Assembly: GCA_012837645.1 (NCBI GenBank)
Contig: DUQU01000044.1
Location: forward strand, 1-36,349
Reading direction: 5' to 3'
Source: Acholeplasmataceae bacterium
GTDB lineage: Bacteria; Bacillota_I; Bacilli_A; Acholeplasmatales; UBA5453
DNA: 36,349 nt
Shown piece by piece: positions 1-7,311 of the stretch. The number at the start of each line of letters is the position of its first letter. Position 1 is the first letter of the stretch. The notes below the pieces were generated by a model, which saw only the letters and a list, made by a program, of their open reading frames with translations, was not told the origin of the DNA and searched no databases. Made by a program: the position numbers and the translations under genes.

Positions 1-134
1 ATAGTTAATTCTTTAATTTTTTCTTTTTTACGATCATATAAAGCCCTTAAATCATTGTCATCATATTTACCTTTTGTAGTTAATCTAAAGTCAATTAGAT
101 CGCCAATTTCTTTTTCTATTTTAAAGAAAAAGAG
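1..134 (-). pseudogene. Headless minus-strand reading-frame fragment
   Basis: On the minus strand an open frame of about 45 codons runs from a stop at 135-137 down to the left edge. It has no ATG, GTG or TTG near its beginning. The stretch from about 119 downward reads as ordinary charged protein (it contains the segments DFRLTTKGKYDD and ALYDRKKEKIKEL), while the codons above that look like read-through of the neighbouring fragment. I read it as a gene piece that lost its 5' end at about 117. The family is not recognised. It could also be a chance frame, although its composition is protein-like. Confidence 0.4.
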
Positions 135-956
135 TTAGAAGAAAGAGCAACTACCGAGGAATCCTCGGAAGTTCGATTGGAAGGGAATAGAAGAGTTAAA
201 AGAAAAGTAAAGATATATAACTTAGACATGATTATTTCTGTTGGTTATCGTGTTAAGTCAAAACGCGGTATTATTTTTAGAAAATGGGCTAATAAAATAT
301 TAAAAGAATATATGCATAAAGGTTATGTAGTTGATCAACAAAAATTAATTTCTAATGAGATTAATTATAAATCATTTACATCAACCGTTAAAGTTATCGC
401 TGATTTGGTTGACAGGAAAGAACTGACTATTGATGAAACAAAAGGATTATTAAAAATTATTTCAAAATATGCTTACGCTCTTGACACACTTGATAAGTAT
501 GATCATCAATCATTGACTATTACTAATATAACTAAAGATGATAAACAGATTAAACTTGAATATGAAGACGCCATTAATGAAATAAAGAAAATGCCTGATT
601 ATGGAAAAACACAATGGTTCGGTAAAGAGAAAGACTATTCATTTCAGGGAGCATTAAATGCTATTTATCAAACTGCTTTTGGCGTTGATGTATATCCATC
701 AATAGAAGAAAAAGCAGCCAATCTCTTATACTTCGTTGTAAAAGATCATGCATTTTATGATGGCAATAAAAGAATAGCAGCGAGTATCTTTTTATGGTTT
801 TTAGATATTTATGGCATTCTTTATAAAAAAGATGGAGCGAGAATTATGGAAGATAATGCTTTGGTGGCGATAGTGTTAATGATTGCTTTATCTAACCCAA
901 ATGAAAGAGATACAATTGTGAAAATTGTTATAAATCTTATTAATAAAGACAATTAA
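117..956 (+). pseudogene. RhuM-family / Fic-Doc protein, 5'-truncated
   Basis: The protein is a RhuM-type N-terminal region joined to a C-terminal Fic/Doc domain. The RhuM part is recognised from IYNLDMIISVGYRVKSKRG and FRKWANKILKEY; the Fic/Doc motif is HAFYDGNKR (residues 191-199 counted from a TTG at 177). Fic/Doc enzymes modify target proteins by AMP or phosphate transfer, often as toxins; RhuM genes are commonly found in restriction-modification and other accessory loci. RhuM homology starts upstream of the TTG: the same frame reads FKEKELEERATTEESSEVR from about 120, matching the usual residues after the N-terminal helix-turn-helix. Upstream of that the frame hits a stop at 96-98, and no SD precedes TTG 177. 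About 60 residues of DNA-binding domain are therefore missing. The Fic motif is intact, but the gene is probably a remnant. Confidence 0.75.
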
Positions 957-992
957 GACTGGTATTATTTAACTTATGACAACATACTTTTT

Positions 993-1028
993 AAAAAAAG
1001 ACTCGCTGTTTATGCGATGGTTTTTATC
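993..1028 (+). terminator. Possible terminator after the RhuM-Fic remnant
   Basis: A short TCGC/GCGA stem (1003-1006 with 1014-1017) is flanked by an A-run (993-999) and a T-run (1021-1025) that could extend it past mismatches. The pairing is weak. Confidence 0.3.
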
Positions 1029-1111
1029 AGGATGAGTACCAATCATCCATTAGGATGGGTTGGGGCATTTTAAAGAAGAGTAGTGATTATAAATTGTAAT
1101 TAAACTGTTAA

Positions 1112-1138
1112 AAACAAGAAGTAGACTTGTTCTTTTTT
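1112..1138 (+). terminator. Possible rho-independent terminator
   Basis: AACAAG at 1113-1118 pairs with CTTGTT at 1126-1131 across a 7-base loop and is followed by CTTTTTT. It would isolate the trxB promoter from the upstream remnant. The stem has only six pairs, two of them G-C. Confidence 0.4.
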
Positions 1139-1173
1139 GAGATATGCATATCAATTTTATTATTTGGTTACTA

Positions 1174-1182
1174 TGTTATAAT
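1174..1182 (+). promoter_or_regulatory. Extended -10 promoter of trxB
   Basis: TGTTATAAT fits the extended -10 consensus (TGnTATAAT). There is no clear -35. The start would lie near 1189, giving a leader of about 37 bases before the ATG at 1226, which has a GGGAGTG SD. Confidence 0.6.
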
Positions 1183-1225
1183 CGTTAATGGTAAAGTAAC
1201 AAAGTATTAAAGGGAGTGTTTAAAA

Positions 1226-2185
1226 ATGTTTGATTTTAAGATTGATAAAAGCTTTCAAGAAAAAGAAACGATTATTAAAGAGTTATATGATGTTGTTATT
1301 ATTGGGGGCGGACCTGGTGCAATTAATGCAGCACTTTATGCGGCCCGAAATGATTTAGCGACCTTGATGGTTGTTAAAGAGGACGGCGGGCAATTACTAA
1401 ATACTAAAATTATCGATAATTATTTAGGTTTTTATAATATTAGTGGTGAAGATTTAAACAATAAATTTAAAACTCATCTCAGTAATTTTAACGTCGATAT
1501 CTTATTAAATGTTTCAGTAACTAAATTAACTAAAGAAAAAGAACTTTTTATTGCTAATCTAAGTAATGAAAAACAAATAACAAGTAAAACGGTTATTCTC
1601 GCAACTGGTGGGAATCCGCGTAAGTTAGGCGTAAAAGGCGAAAAAGAATTTACTGGAAGAGGTGTTTCTTATTGTGTTATCTGTGATGGTGCTTTTTACC
1701 GTGATAGAAATGTAGTTGTTGTTGGTGGTGGGAATAGTGCTCTAGAGGCAGCCTTAGATTTGGCTAAGTATGTAAAGAGCGTTCACATCGTCCAAATTAT
1801 GGATCATTTTACTGGTGATAAAATCTTAGTTGATAAAGTAAAAGAAAGCAATAATATTACTTATGAGTTAAGTAGTGAAATAAAAGAAATAATAGGAAAA
1901 GACAATGTCGAAAAAGTGGTAGTGTCTAATAAAGAGGGCCTCAAAGAACTTGAAGTTGAGGGAGTTTTTATCGAAATTGGTATTATTCCTAATAGTGAGC
2001 TGGTAAAAGGTTTAGTACCTTTGAATAAGTTTAATGAAGTAATAACTAATTTTAAACAAGAAACATCTTTAGCGGGATTATACGCAATTGGAGATGTAAC
2101 TGATTTTATTTATAAACAAGTAATTACTGCCGCTAGTCAAGGTGCGGTAGCTGCACTTAGTGCAAATAAATATCTTAATGAATAG
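1226..2185 (+). CDS. trxB: Thioredoxin reductase-like FAD/NADPH disulfide reductase
   Basis: This is a flavoprotein that would pass electrons from NADPH through FAD and a redox disulfide to a thiol partner protein in the cytoplasm. Visible motifs are the FAD-binding GGGPGA (27-32), redox-active CVIC (C150, C153) in YCVICDGAFYRD, NADPH-binding GGGNSALEAALDLA, and the C-terminal FAD motif YAIGDVTD. At 319 residues it is the usual TrxR length, but it carries an extra N-terminal stretch of about 20 residues (MFDFKIDKSFQEKET). The next gene, nine bases downstream, encodes a two-thioredoxin-fold protein, so that protein is the likely substrate. The pair resembles the two halves of AhpF encoded separately. 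It may therefore be a TrxR paralogue dedicated to its neighbour rather than the housekeeping enzyme. Confidence 0.88.
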   Translation: MFDFKIDKSFQEKETIIKELYDVVIIGGGPGAINAALYAARNDLATLMVVKEDGGQLLNTKIIDNYLGFYNISGEDLNNKFKTHLSNFNVDILLNVSVTKLTKEKELFIANLSNEKQITSKTVILATGGNPRKLGVKGEKEFTGRGVSYCVICDGAFYRDRNVVVVGGGNSALEAALDLAKYVKSVHIVQIMDHFTGDKILVDKVKESNNITYELSSEIKEIIGKDNVEKVVVSNKEGLKELEVEGVFIEIGIIPNSELVKGLVPLNKFNEVITNFKQETSLAGLYAIGDVTDFIYKQVITAASQGAVAALSANKYLNE

Positions 2186-2194
2186 GAGAAAAAA

Positions 2195-2830
2195 ATGGAA
2201 AAATTATTAAATGAAGAAATAACTGAGCAAATTAAAGAAATGCTCAGTGTGATGAAAGAAGAGGTTAACTTAGTTTTATTTACTGAAAAAGATAGTGAAA
2301 GCAGTAAAATAACCGAACAATTAATTAAAGAAATTGAACCTTTAAGCGAAATGTTAGCAGTTAATATTTATAGTCTTAATGAGGAACAAGAGGCAAAAGA
2401 AAAATATCAGATTAGTGAAGCGCCGGCTTTATTAGTGTTTAATGCTAAAACTGAAGCAAGAGGAGTTTTTTATGGAATTCCCGCTGGTCACGAAATCAAT
2501 ACTTTATTAACAACGATAGTTGATGCTAGCAATTATGCTCAACTTTATGAAGAAAACGTCATTAAAGAAATAAAAACAATTTCTCAGCCGACCAATATTA
2601 AAGTTTTCGTTACTACTGCCTGTCCTCATTGCCCAGGTGCAGCCATTAATGCTTTAAGATTAGCTCAATTAAATAATAATATTAAAGCAGAAGTTTATGA
2701 GGTTCATACTTATGGTGATATTGGTCAAAAATACCATGTCTCTGGGGTTCCAAAAATAGTAATTGATGAAACAAAAGAATTAATGGGAAATCAACCTATT
2801 GAGGCTTTTTTAGAAAAGATTTCAAATTAA
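2195..2830 (+). CDS. Two-domain glutaredoxin/PDO-like thiol-disulfide protein (AhpF N-terminal-like)
   Basis: The 211-residue protein has two successive thioredoxin-like halves. The first (about 1-115) keeps a fold-typical cis-Pro context (SEAPALLVF) but contains no cysteine pair. The second (about 120-211) has CPHC at 143-146 and the cis-Pro motif SGVPKIVI. One blank and one active fold is the arrangement of the AhpF N-terminal domain and of some protein disulfide oxidoreductases. It should shuttle electrons from the reductase encoded just upstream to an unknown peroxidase or protein disulfide; no ahpC is in the window. It has an SD (AGGAG), no signal peptide, and sits in a two-gene operon ended by a strong terminator. 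Confidence 0.8.
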   Translation: MEKLLNEEITEQIKEMLSVMKEEVNLVLFTEKDSESSKITEQLIKEIEPLSEMLAVNIYSLNEEQEAKEKYQISEAPALLVFNAKTEARGVFYGIPAGHEINTLLTTIVDASNYAQLYEENVIKEIKTISQPTNIKVFVTTACPHCPGAAINALRLAQLNNNIKAEVYEVHTYGDIGQKYHVSGVPKIVIDETKELMGNQPIEAFLEKISN

Positions 2831-2850
2831 TAAGAGAGTTATTAATAAAA

Positions 2851-2880
2851 AAATACCATCATAATTAATGGTGTTTTTTT
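2851..2880. terminator. Bidirectional terminator between the reductase operon and the deaminase
   Basis: ATACCAT (2853-2859) pairs with ATGGTGT (2868-2874) over an 8-base loop. A T-run follows on the plus strand and an A-run precedes it, so it can stop both the plus operon and the minus-strand deaminase that ends at 2885. Confidence 0.75.
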
Positions 2881-2884
2881 GAGG

Positions 2885-3358
2885 TCAAGGCCTATTATAA
2901 AATTCTTGGTGAAGTTTTTTTACTTCATCTTCAAATTCTTTAATAGGTCCAAGGACTTCAACATTTATAATTTTATTAATAGGAAAGTAGTTGACCGGGC
3001 TTTTTGGAAGTTGCCAATTTTTCTGCCAACGTTCTAATTGTTTTCCTGAAACTGCGTAAACAATTTTCCCTAAGCCAACCCAGCCATGGGCGGCAGCACA
3101 CATTGGGCAATGCTCATTTGAAGTATAGACAATCGCTCTTTTTCTTTCTTCTTTAGTTAAATTGGTTGCTGCCCATCTGGCAATCGCAAATTCAGGGTGC
3201 CTAGTATGATCTCCACTAGAAACTTCATTGTGGCCTTCAAACAAAACCTTTTCATCTAGAACTAAAATTGAGCCAAATGGTTCGTCACCTTTTTTAAGTG
3301 AAGTGCGTGCTAAAGCAATAGCCTTTTTTAAATAATTGGTATCTTTTAAAGAAATCAT
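2885..3358 (-). CDS. Nucleoside/nucleobase deaminase (cytidine deaminase-like fold)
   Basis: This is a zinc-dependent hydrolytic deaminase of the CMP/dCMP-guanine deaminase fold. Zinc ligands are H54 (in HPE), C84 and C87 (in HCPMC), with E56 as proton shuttle. The usual PCxxC reads HCPMC here, within TSNEHCPMCAAAHG, which suggests a subfamily distinct from tRNA adenosine deaminase TadA. It has 157 residues and no signal peptide, so it should be cytosolic. The substrate cannot be fixed from sequence: guanine, cytosine derivatives or other nucleosides are possible. The start has a clear SD (AAAGGAGAG). It is convergent with the thiol-redox operon and divergent from the signalling gene at 3470; no functional link is visible. 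Confidence 0.8.
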   Translation of the reverse strand: MISLKDTNYLKKAIALARTSLKKGDEPFGSILVLDEKVLFEGHNEVSSGDHTRHPEFAIARWAATNLTKEERKRAIVYTSNEHCPMCAAAHGWVGLGKIVYAVSGKQLERWQKNWQLPKSPVNYFPINKIINVEVLGPIKEFEDEVKKLHQEFYNRP

Positions 3359-3469
3359 TTGGAAACTCTCCTTTCCTTTTCTATACGATATTCTATCATA
3401 ATGTAATTATTGATAGAAATAATATGGTAAAAGTGATACCATAAACTTAATATAAAGGAGTGGGATAAA

Positions 3470-5464
3470 ATGGTACTGGCATACATTTCTTGTAATTTAT
3501 ATGAAAAATTAATCGTAAATGGTTTAATTGTGATCTTTTTTGTTTCTGTTTCTTCTTTAATTAGATTGAAAGAGGAGGGGAGATCGATCTTTAGAAAGAT
3601 AATTCGTGGAGTTATTATTGGCTTATTAACCATTTCGACAATGATTCTTTCTTTAGAATTTGAAAGCGGGAATATTTTTGATGCGAGAACTGTTATTTTA
3701 AGTTTAGCAGGTTTATTTTATGGACCGATTCCTACCGGAGTTGCTTGGGCGATGGCTTTGGTTTTTAGAATCTTTAAAGGAACTACCGGTCTTTTACCGG
3801 GATTATTAACCATTACTTCTGCCTCTTTAATTGGACTTTTTTGGCCTTTAGTTGAAAAACGTTTTTTAAAAAATAGATATTTAAACTTTTTATTATTAGG
3901 TCTTGTTGTTCATATTGTTTCTGTTTTGCTGTTTCTAATTTCTGGTGTTGATAGTAGTTATTTTAGTTTTGTCTTACCGGTTTTCTTAATTATTTTTCCT
4001 TTAACAACTTTAGTAGCTGGAGTTATAGCTGATAATAATGCTATTTATTATAGGAAATCTCAAGAAGCCAATGAACAAAAAATATTGTTAAAATATTCTA
4101 TCGATGCGACGCCACATATGGAGATTTATGCGCTTGATGAAAATCTTAATTATTTGTTATTTAATAATTTTCATCGTCAACAAATAAAAAGATATTATAA
4201 TAAAGATATCGCTATTGGAGATTATTATTTAGATAATATTAGTCACCCTAGAATGAAAGAAAGGCTGAAAAAAAGCTTTAATCAAGCGTTATTAGGAAAA
4301 ATAAAAGTTCAAAATTCAGAAGTCGAAGTAAAGAAGGGTAAATATTTAGAAGAACATTTTACCCCAATGTTTGATAAAAATGGGAAAGTAATTGGTATTA
4401 GTGTTTTTTCTTCTGATATTACTGAATTTAAAAATCGTGAGCAAGCTATTTTTGAACTTAGTTATCTGGACCCTTTAACTAATATTTATAATAGGCGTTA
4501 TTTTGAGGAACAAGTCAAAAAATTGATTGAAGATCAATATCACCTTTTTTCTATTATCACCTTTGATGTTAATGGTTTAAAATTAATTAATGATACTTTT
4601 GGTCATCATTATGGTGACGAATTGCTAATTAAAGTAGCTAATAATCTTAAAAACTTTTTTTCTGAAAAAGATATAGTTTGCCGAGTTGGTGGCGATGAAT
4701 ATTATATTATTCTTCCTGGGCAAAACTATCAAAAAGCAACATTATTATTAAAAAGAGCTAAGTATGAGATTGAAAAAGAAAAGATAAAAGGGATTAACAT
4801 TTCTATCTCTGGCGGGGTTGTGACGAAAACTATTAAAAACAGTTTGGAAATGGCTTTTCAAGAGGCGGAGAATTTAATGTATAGAAACAAGCTTAGTGAA
4901 GCTAAAAGTCATAAAAGTAATTTTGTTAAAGTTCTTAAAGATGAAGTTGATAAGAAGCGGACAATCGATGTAAACCATTCTGATTTAGTAAAGGCATTAG
5001 CACTTAAATTAGCACTTAAATTGAATTTATCAAAAACAGAACAAAATGAAATTGCTTTAATCGGAGAATTTTGTGATATTGGTAAGGTTGGAATCTCAAA
5101 AGAGTTGCTTTTAAAAGAAACAGCTTTAACAGCTGAGGAATATGAAAAAATTAAAACCCATCCTGAGATTGCCTTTAAAATATTATCTGTTACTGAAGAT
5201 TATTATCCAATCTCATATGATGTCTTATCGCATCATGAAAGATATGATGGTACTGGTTATCCGCGCGGTTTAAAAGGTGAAGAAATACCGTTTAAGGCTC
5301 GTCTTATTAGTGTTTGCGATGCTTATATCGCGATGACAACTTTAAGACCTTATCGGAAAACTAAAACTAAAAGAGAAGCCTTAGCAGAAATGCGCACCAA
5401 TAGTGGAACGCAGTTTGATCCTTTAATGGTGAATGAATTTATTAAAATGATGGAAGAAGAATAA
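3470..5464 (+). CDS. Membrane 5TMR-PAS-GGDEF-HD-GYP cyclic-di-GMP signalling protein
   Basis: The N-terminal ~190 residues are membrane segments of the LytS-type 5TMR class (FDARTVILSLAGLFYGPIPT). A PAS-like domain follows (about 205-320), then GGDEF (about 328-490) and HD-GYP (about 500-664). The GGDEF signature is GGDEY (407-411), compatible with diguanylate cyclase activity; the RxxD inhibitory site five residues upstream reads SEKD, so product inhibition there is unlikely. In the HD-GYP domain HHERYDGTGYP (588-598) and HPEIAFKIL are present, but the metal-binding HD reads CD (C535-D536 in CDIGK). Phosphodiesterase activity is therefore doubtful, and this half may be a regulatory or binding domain. 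The start has an AAGGAG SD. Two ABC proteins begin four bases after the stop, so they are probably co-transcribed. Confidence 0.85.
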   Translation: MVLAYISCNLYEKLIVNGLIVIFFVSVSSLIRLKEEGRSIFRKIIRGVIIGLLTISTMILSLEFESGNIFDARTVILSLAGLFYGPIPTGVAWAMALVFRIFKGTTGLLPGLLTITSASLIGLFWPLVEKRFLKNRYLNFLLLGLVVHIVSVLLFLISGVDSSYFSFVLPVFLIIFPLTTLVAGVIADNNAIYYRKSQEANEQKILLKYSIDATPHMEIYALDENLNYLLFNNFHRQQIKRYYNKDIAIGDYYLDNISHPRMKERLKKSFNQALLGKIKVQNSEVEVKKGKYLEEHFTPMFDKNGKVIGISVFSSDITEFKNREQAIFELSYLDPLTNIYNRRYFEEQVKKLIEDQYHLFSIITFDVNGLKLINDTFGHHYGDELLIKVANNLKNFFSEKDIVCRVGGDEYYIILPGQNYQKATLLLKRAKYEIEKEKIKGINISISGGVVTKTIKNSLEMAFQEAENLMYRNKLSEAKSHKSNFVKVLKDEVDKKRTIDVNHSDLVKALALKLALKLNLSKTEQNEIALIGEFCDIGKVGISKELLLKETALTAEEYEKIKTHPEIAFKILSVTEDYYPISYDVLSHHERYDGTGYPRGLKGEEIPFKARLISVCDAYIAMTTLRPYRKTKTKREALAEMRTNSGTQFDPLMVNEFIKMMEEE

Positions 5465-5468
5465 AACG

Positions 5469-7310
5469 ATGATAGAATTTAAAAATGTTAGTAAATATTA
5501 TAAAACTAAAACAGGTGTTACCGAAGGTATTAGAAACGTCAGTGTTCATTTTTCTTTAAATGAGTTTGTGGCGATTACTGGAGAATCCGGCAGTGGTAAA
5601 ACGACGCTTTTAAATGTTTTAAGCGGCTTTGATTCTTATGAAGATGGCGAAATTTATTTAAATGGTGAAGAAACGTCTCATTTCACTGTTAAGGAGTGGG
5701 AAAACTTTAGAGCTAAAAATATCGGTTTTGTCTTCCAAAGTTATAATATTATCGACGCTTTTACTGTTTATCAAAATATTATTATCGCTTTAGAAGCCGG
5801 AGGCTACGATAAGAAAAAAAGAAAAGCACGTGCCCTGGAATTAATAAAAGAAGTGGGTTTAGAAAAACATCTTCATCATAAAGCCGCTAAGCTTTCTGGT
5901 GGTGAAAAGCAACGAGTAGTTATCGCGAGGGCGTTAGCGAAAGATGCTAAAATAATTTTAGCCGATGAACCAACTGGAAATTTAGATAAAGAAAGTGGCC
6001 AAGAAATAATGAAATTATTAAAAAAAATTAGTAAAGATAAACTAATTTTATTGGTTACTCATAATTATGGGGAGGCAGAAGCTTACGTAACAAGAAATCT
6101 TATTTTAGAAGATGGTGGTATTAAAGATGATCGAGTAATTACTATTTTAGAAAGCGAACAAGAGGAAGCCTTAGTTTTAAATGAAGAGAGTACAACTAAC
6201 ACCTTTTTAAATGCTTTTAAATTAGCTTTTAAAAACATTATCGCTACTCCTAAGAGGACTATCTTTACTTTAAGTTTGTCGCTATTAGTAATTATCGCTT
6301 TTTTGTTTTTTTATGCTAATTTAATTTTATCAGTGCGGATTGAGATGGGACTTTATACTCCTGATAATGAGATTTACCTTTTAAAAAGAAGTGGCGATTC
6401 ATTTACTAAAACTGATTATTTAGCTCTTAAAAATGATTCCCGATTTGAATCGAAATATCGTCATGTCTTTATTTCACCGCCCAATTTAGAAGCCATTTAT
6501 TTTGAAAATGAAAGTTATGAAATTTATTTTAATGTTCTTTTAAGTAGCACTTTATTAGAAAAGAAAGCTTTGGAAAATAAAAGAGATATTTATCTTTCTG
6601 ACGTTTGGTCCTTGAGAAACTTCAGCGCAGGTGATCAAATTACGTTAATAATTAATGAGCGTCAAGAAACTTTTACTATTAAAGATAAAGTCATGGACGA
6701 CAGTGCTAATATTTATTTTCACCCCGATTTATTATTTGATGAAAAAGAGTTTAAACTCAACAAGACTTATTTTGAAAGAGAAGAAATTGACGAACTGCAC
6801 TTAATAGCTCTTGATCGGGCGGAAATCAAACTAGTCAAAAAAATATTGTTAGAAAATGAAAAATATCGAGTAATTGATCCTTATTTGCAAGAGGAAGAGA
6901 TGACTAAATTAGGCTTGAACATCGCTGTCTTTTTCCTTTGGTTAGTGTTAATAGGGATTTTAGCGGTACTCTTTTTAGTTTCTTATAATATTTTAAAAAA
7001 TATGATGCAAGCCCGTAATAAGGATTTCGCTGTTTATCGTTCTGTCGGTGTTTTAGAAAAAGAAATAGTGGTGATGATTCTTTTTGAACAAGTTTTCATC
7101 GCTCTCGTTGCTTTTTTAATAGCTATTTTAGGTTTAAATTTGCTGGCCTTAATTAATAAAAGTATTTACCAAGTGACTAGGCATTTAACGCTAAAAGATT
7201 ACTTAACTATTTCAATAGTATTTTTAATGTTTTCAATTTTCCAAGGTTTAAAGTTTAACCGGAAAATATTTAATTTGACGGTTATTGAAGCTTTAAAGGA
7301 GGAACTCTAA
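5469..7310 (+). CDS. ABC exporter, fused ATPase and FtsX-like permease (first of pair)
   Basis: An N-terminal ABC ATPase of the MacB/LolD class (about 1-225) is fused to a permease. ATPase motifs are intact: Walker A GESGSGKTT (38-46), signature LSGGE (142-146), Walker B with D166-E167, and switch H198. The permease has one membrane segment near 265-290, an extracytoplasmic region of about 190 residues, and three C-terminal segments, the MacB/FtsX layout. Such mechanotransmission-type pumps expel peptides or act on envelope components; the substrate here is unknown. The gene lies between the GGDEF protein and a second fusion that starts two bases after this stop, so the two probably form a heterodimer. 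The SD is only a weak GGAAGAAG, consistent with translational coupling. Confidence 0.85.
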   Translation: MIEFKNVSKYYKTKTGVTEGIRNVSVHFSLNEFVAITGESGSGKTTLLNVLSGFDSYEDGEIYLNGEETSHFTVKEWENFRAKNIGFVFQSYNIIDAFTVYQNIIIALEAGGYDKKKRKARALELIKEVGLEKHLHHKAAKLSGGEKQRVVIARALAKDAKIILADEPTGNLDKESGQEIMKLLKKISKDKLILLVTHNYGEAEAYVTRNLILEDGGIKDDRVITILESEQEEALVLNEESTTNTFLNAFKLAFKNIIATPKRTIFTLSLSLLVIIAFLFFYANLILSVRIEMGLYTPDNEIYLLKRSGDSFTKTDYLALKNDSRFESKYRHVFISPPNLEAIYFENESYEIYFNVLLSSTLLEKKALENKRDIYLSDVWSLRNFSAGDQITLIINERQETFTIKDKVMDDSANIYFHPDLLFDEKEFKLNKTYFEREEIDELHLIALDRAEIKLVKKILLENEKYRVIDPYLQEEEMTKLGLNIAVFFLWLVLIGILAVLFLVSYNILKNMMQARNKDFAVYRSVGVLEKEIVVMILFEQVFIALVAFLIAILGLNLLALINKSIYQVTRHLTLKDYLTISIVFLMFSIFQGLKFNRKIFNLTVIEALKEEL

Positions 7311-7311
7311 A

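Noticed and set aside
154-168. 15-base palindrome (CCGAGGA-A-TCCTCGG) near the left breakpoint
   Set aside because: It lies within RhuM coding sequence (TEESSE) and has no partner copy in the window, so it is probably chance rather than a recombination site.
1039-1063. Inverted repeat (CCAATCATCC / GGATGGGTTGG)
   Set aside because: The stem is imperfect with no T-run, and there is no sign of transposase or target duplication; left unassigned.
3355-3633. Minus-strand open frame overlapping the deaminase start and the GGDEF gene start
   Set aside because: It lies opposite the SD and membrane-coding start of the gene at 3470, has no family features, and its composition mirrors the sense strand.
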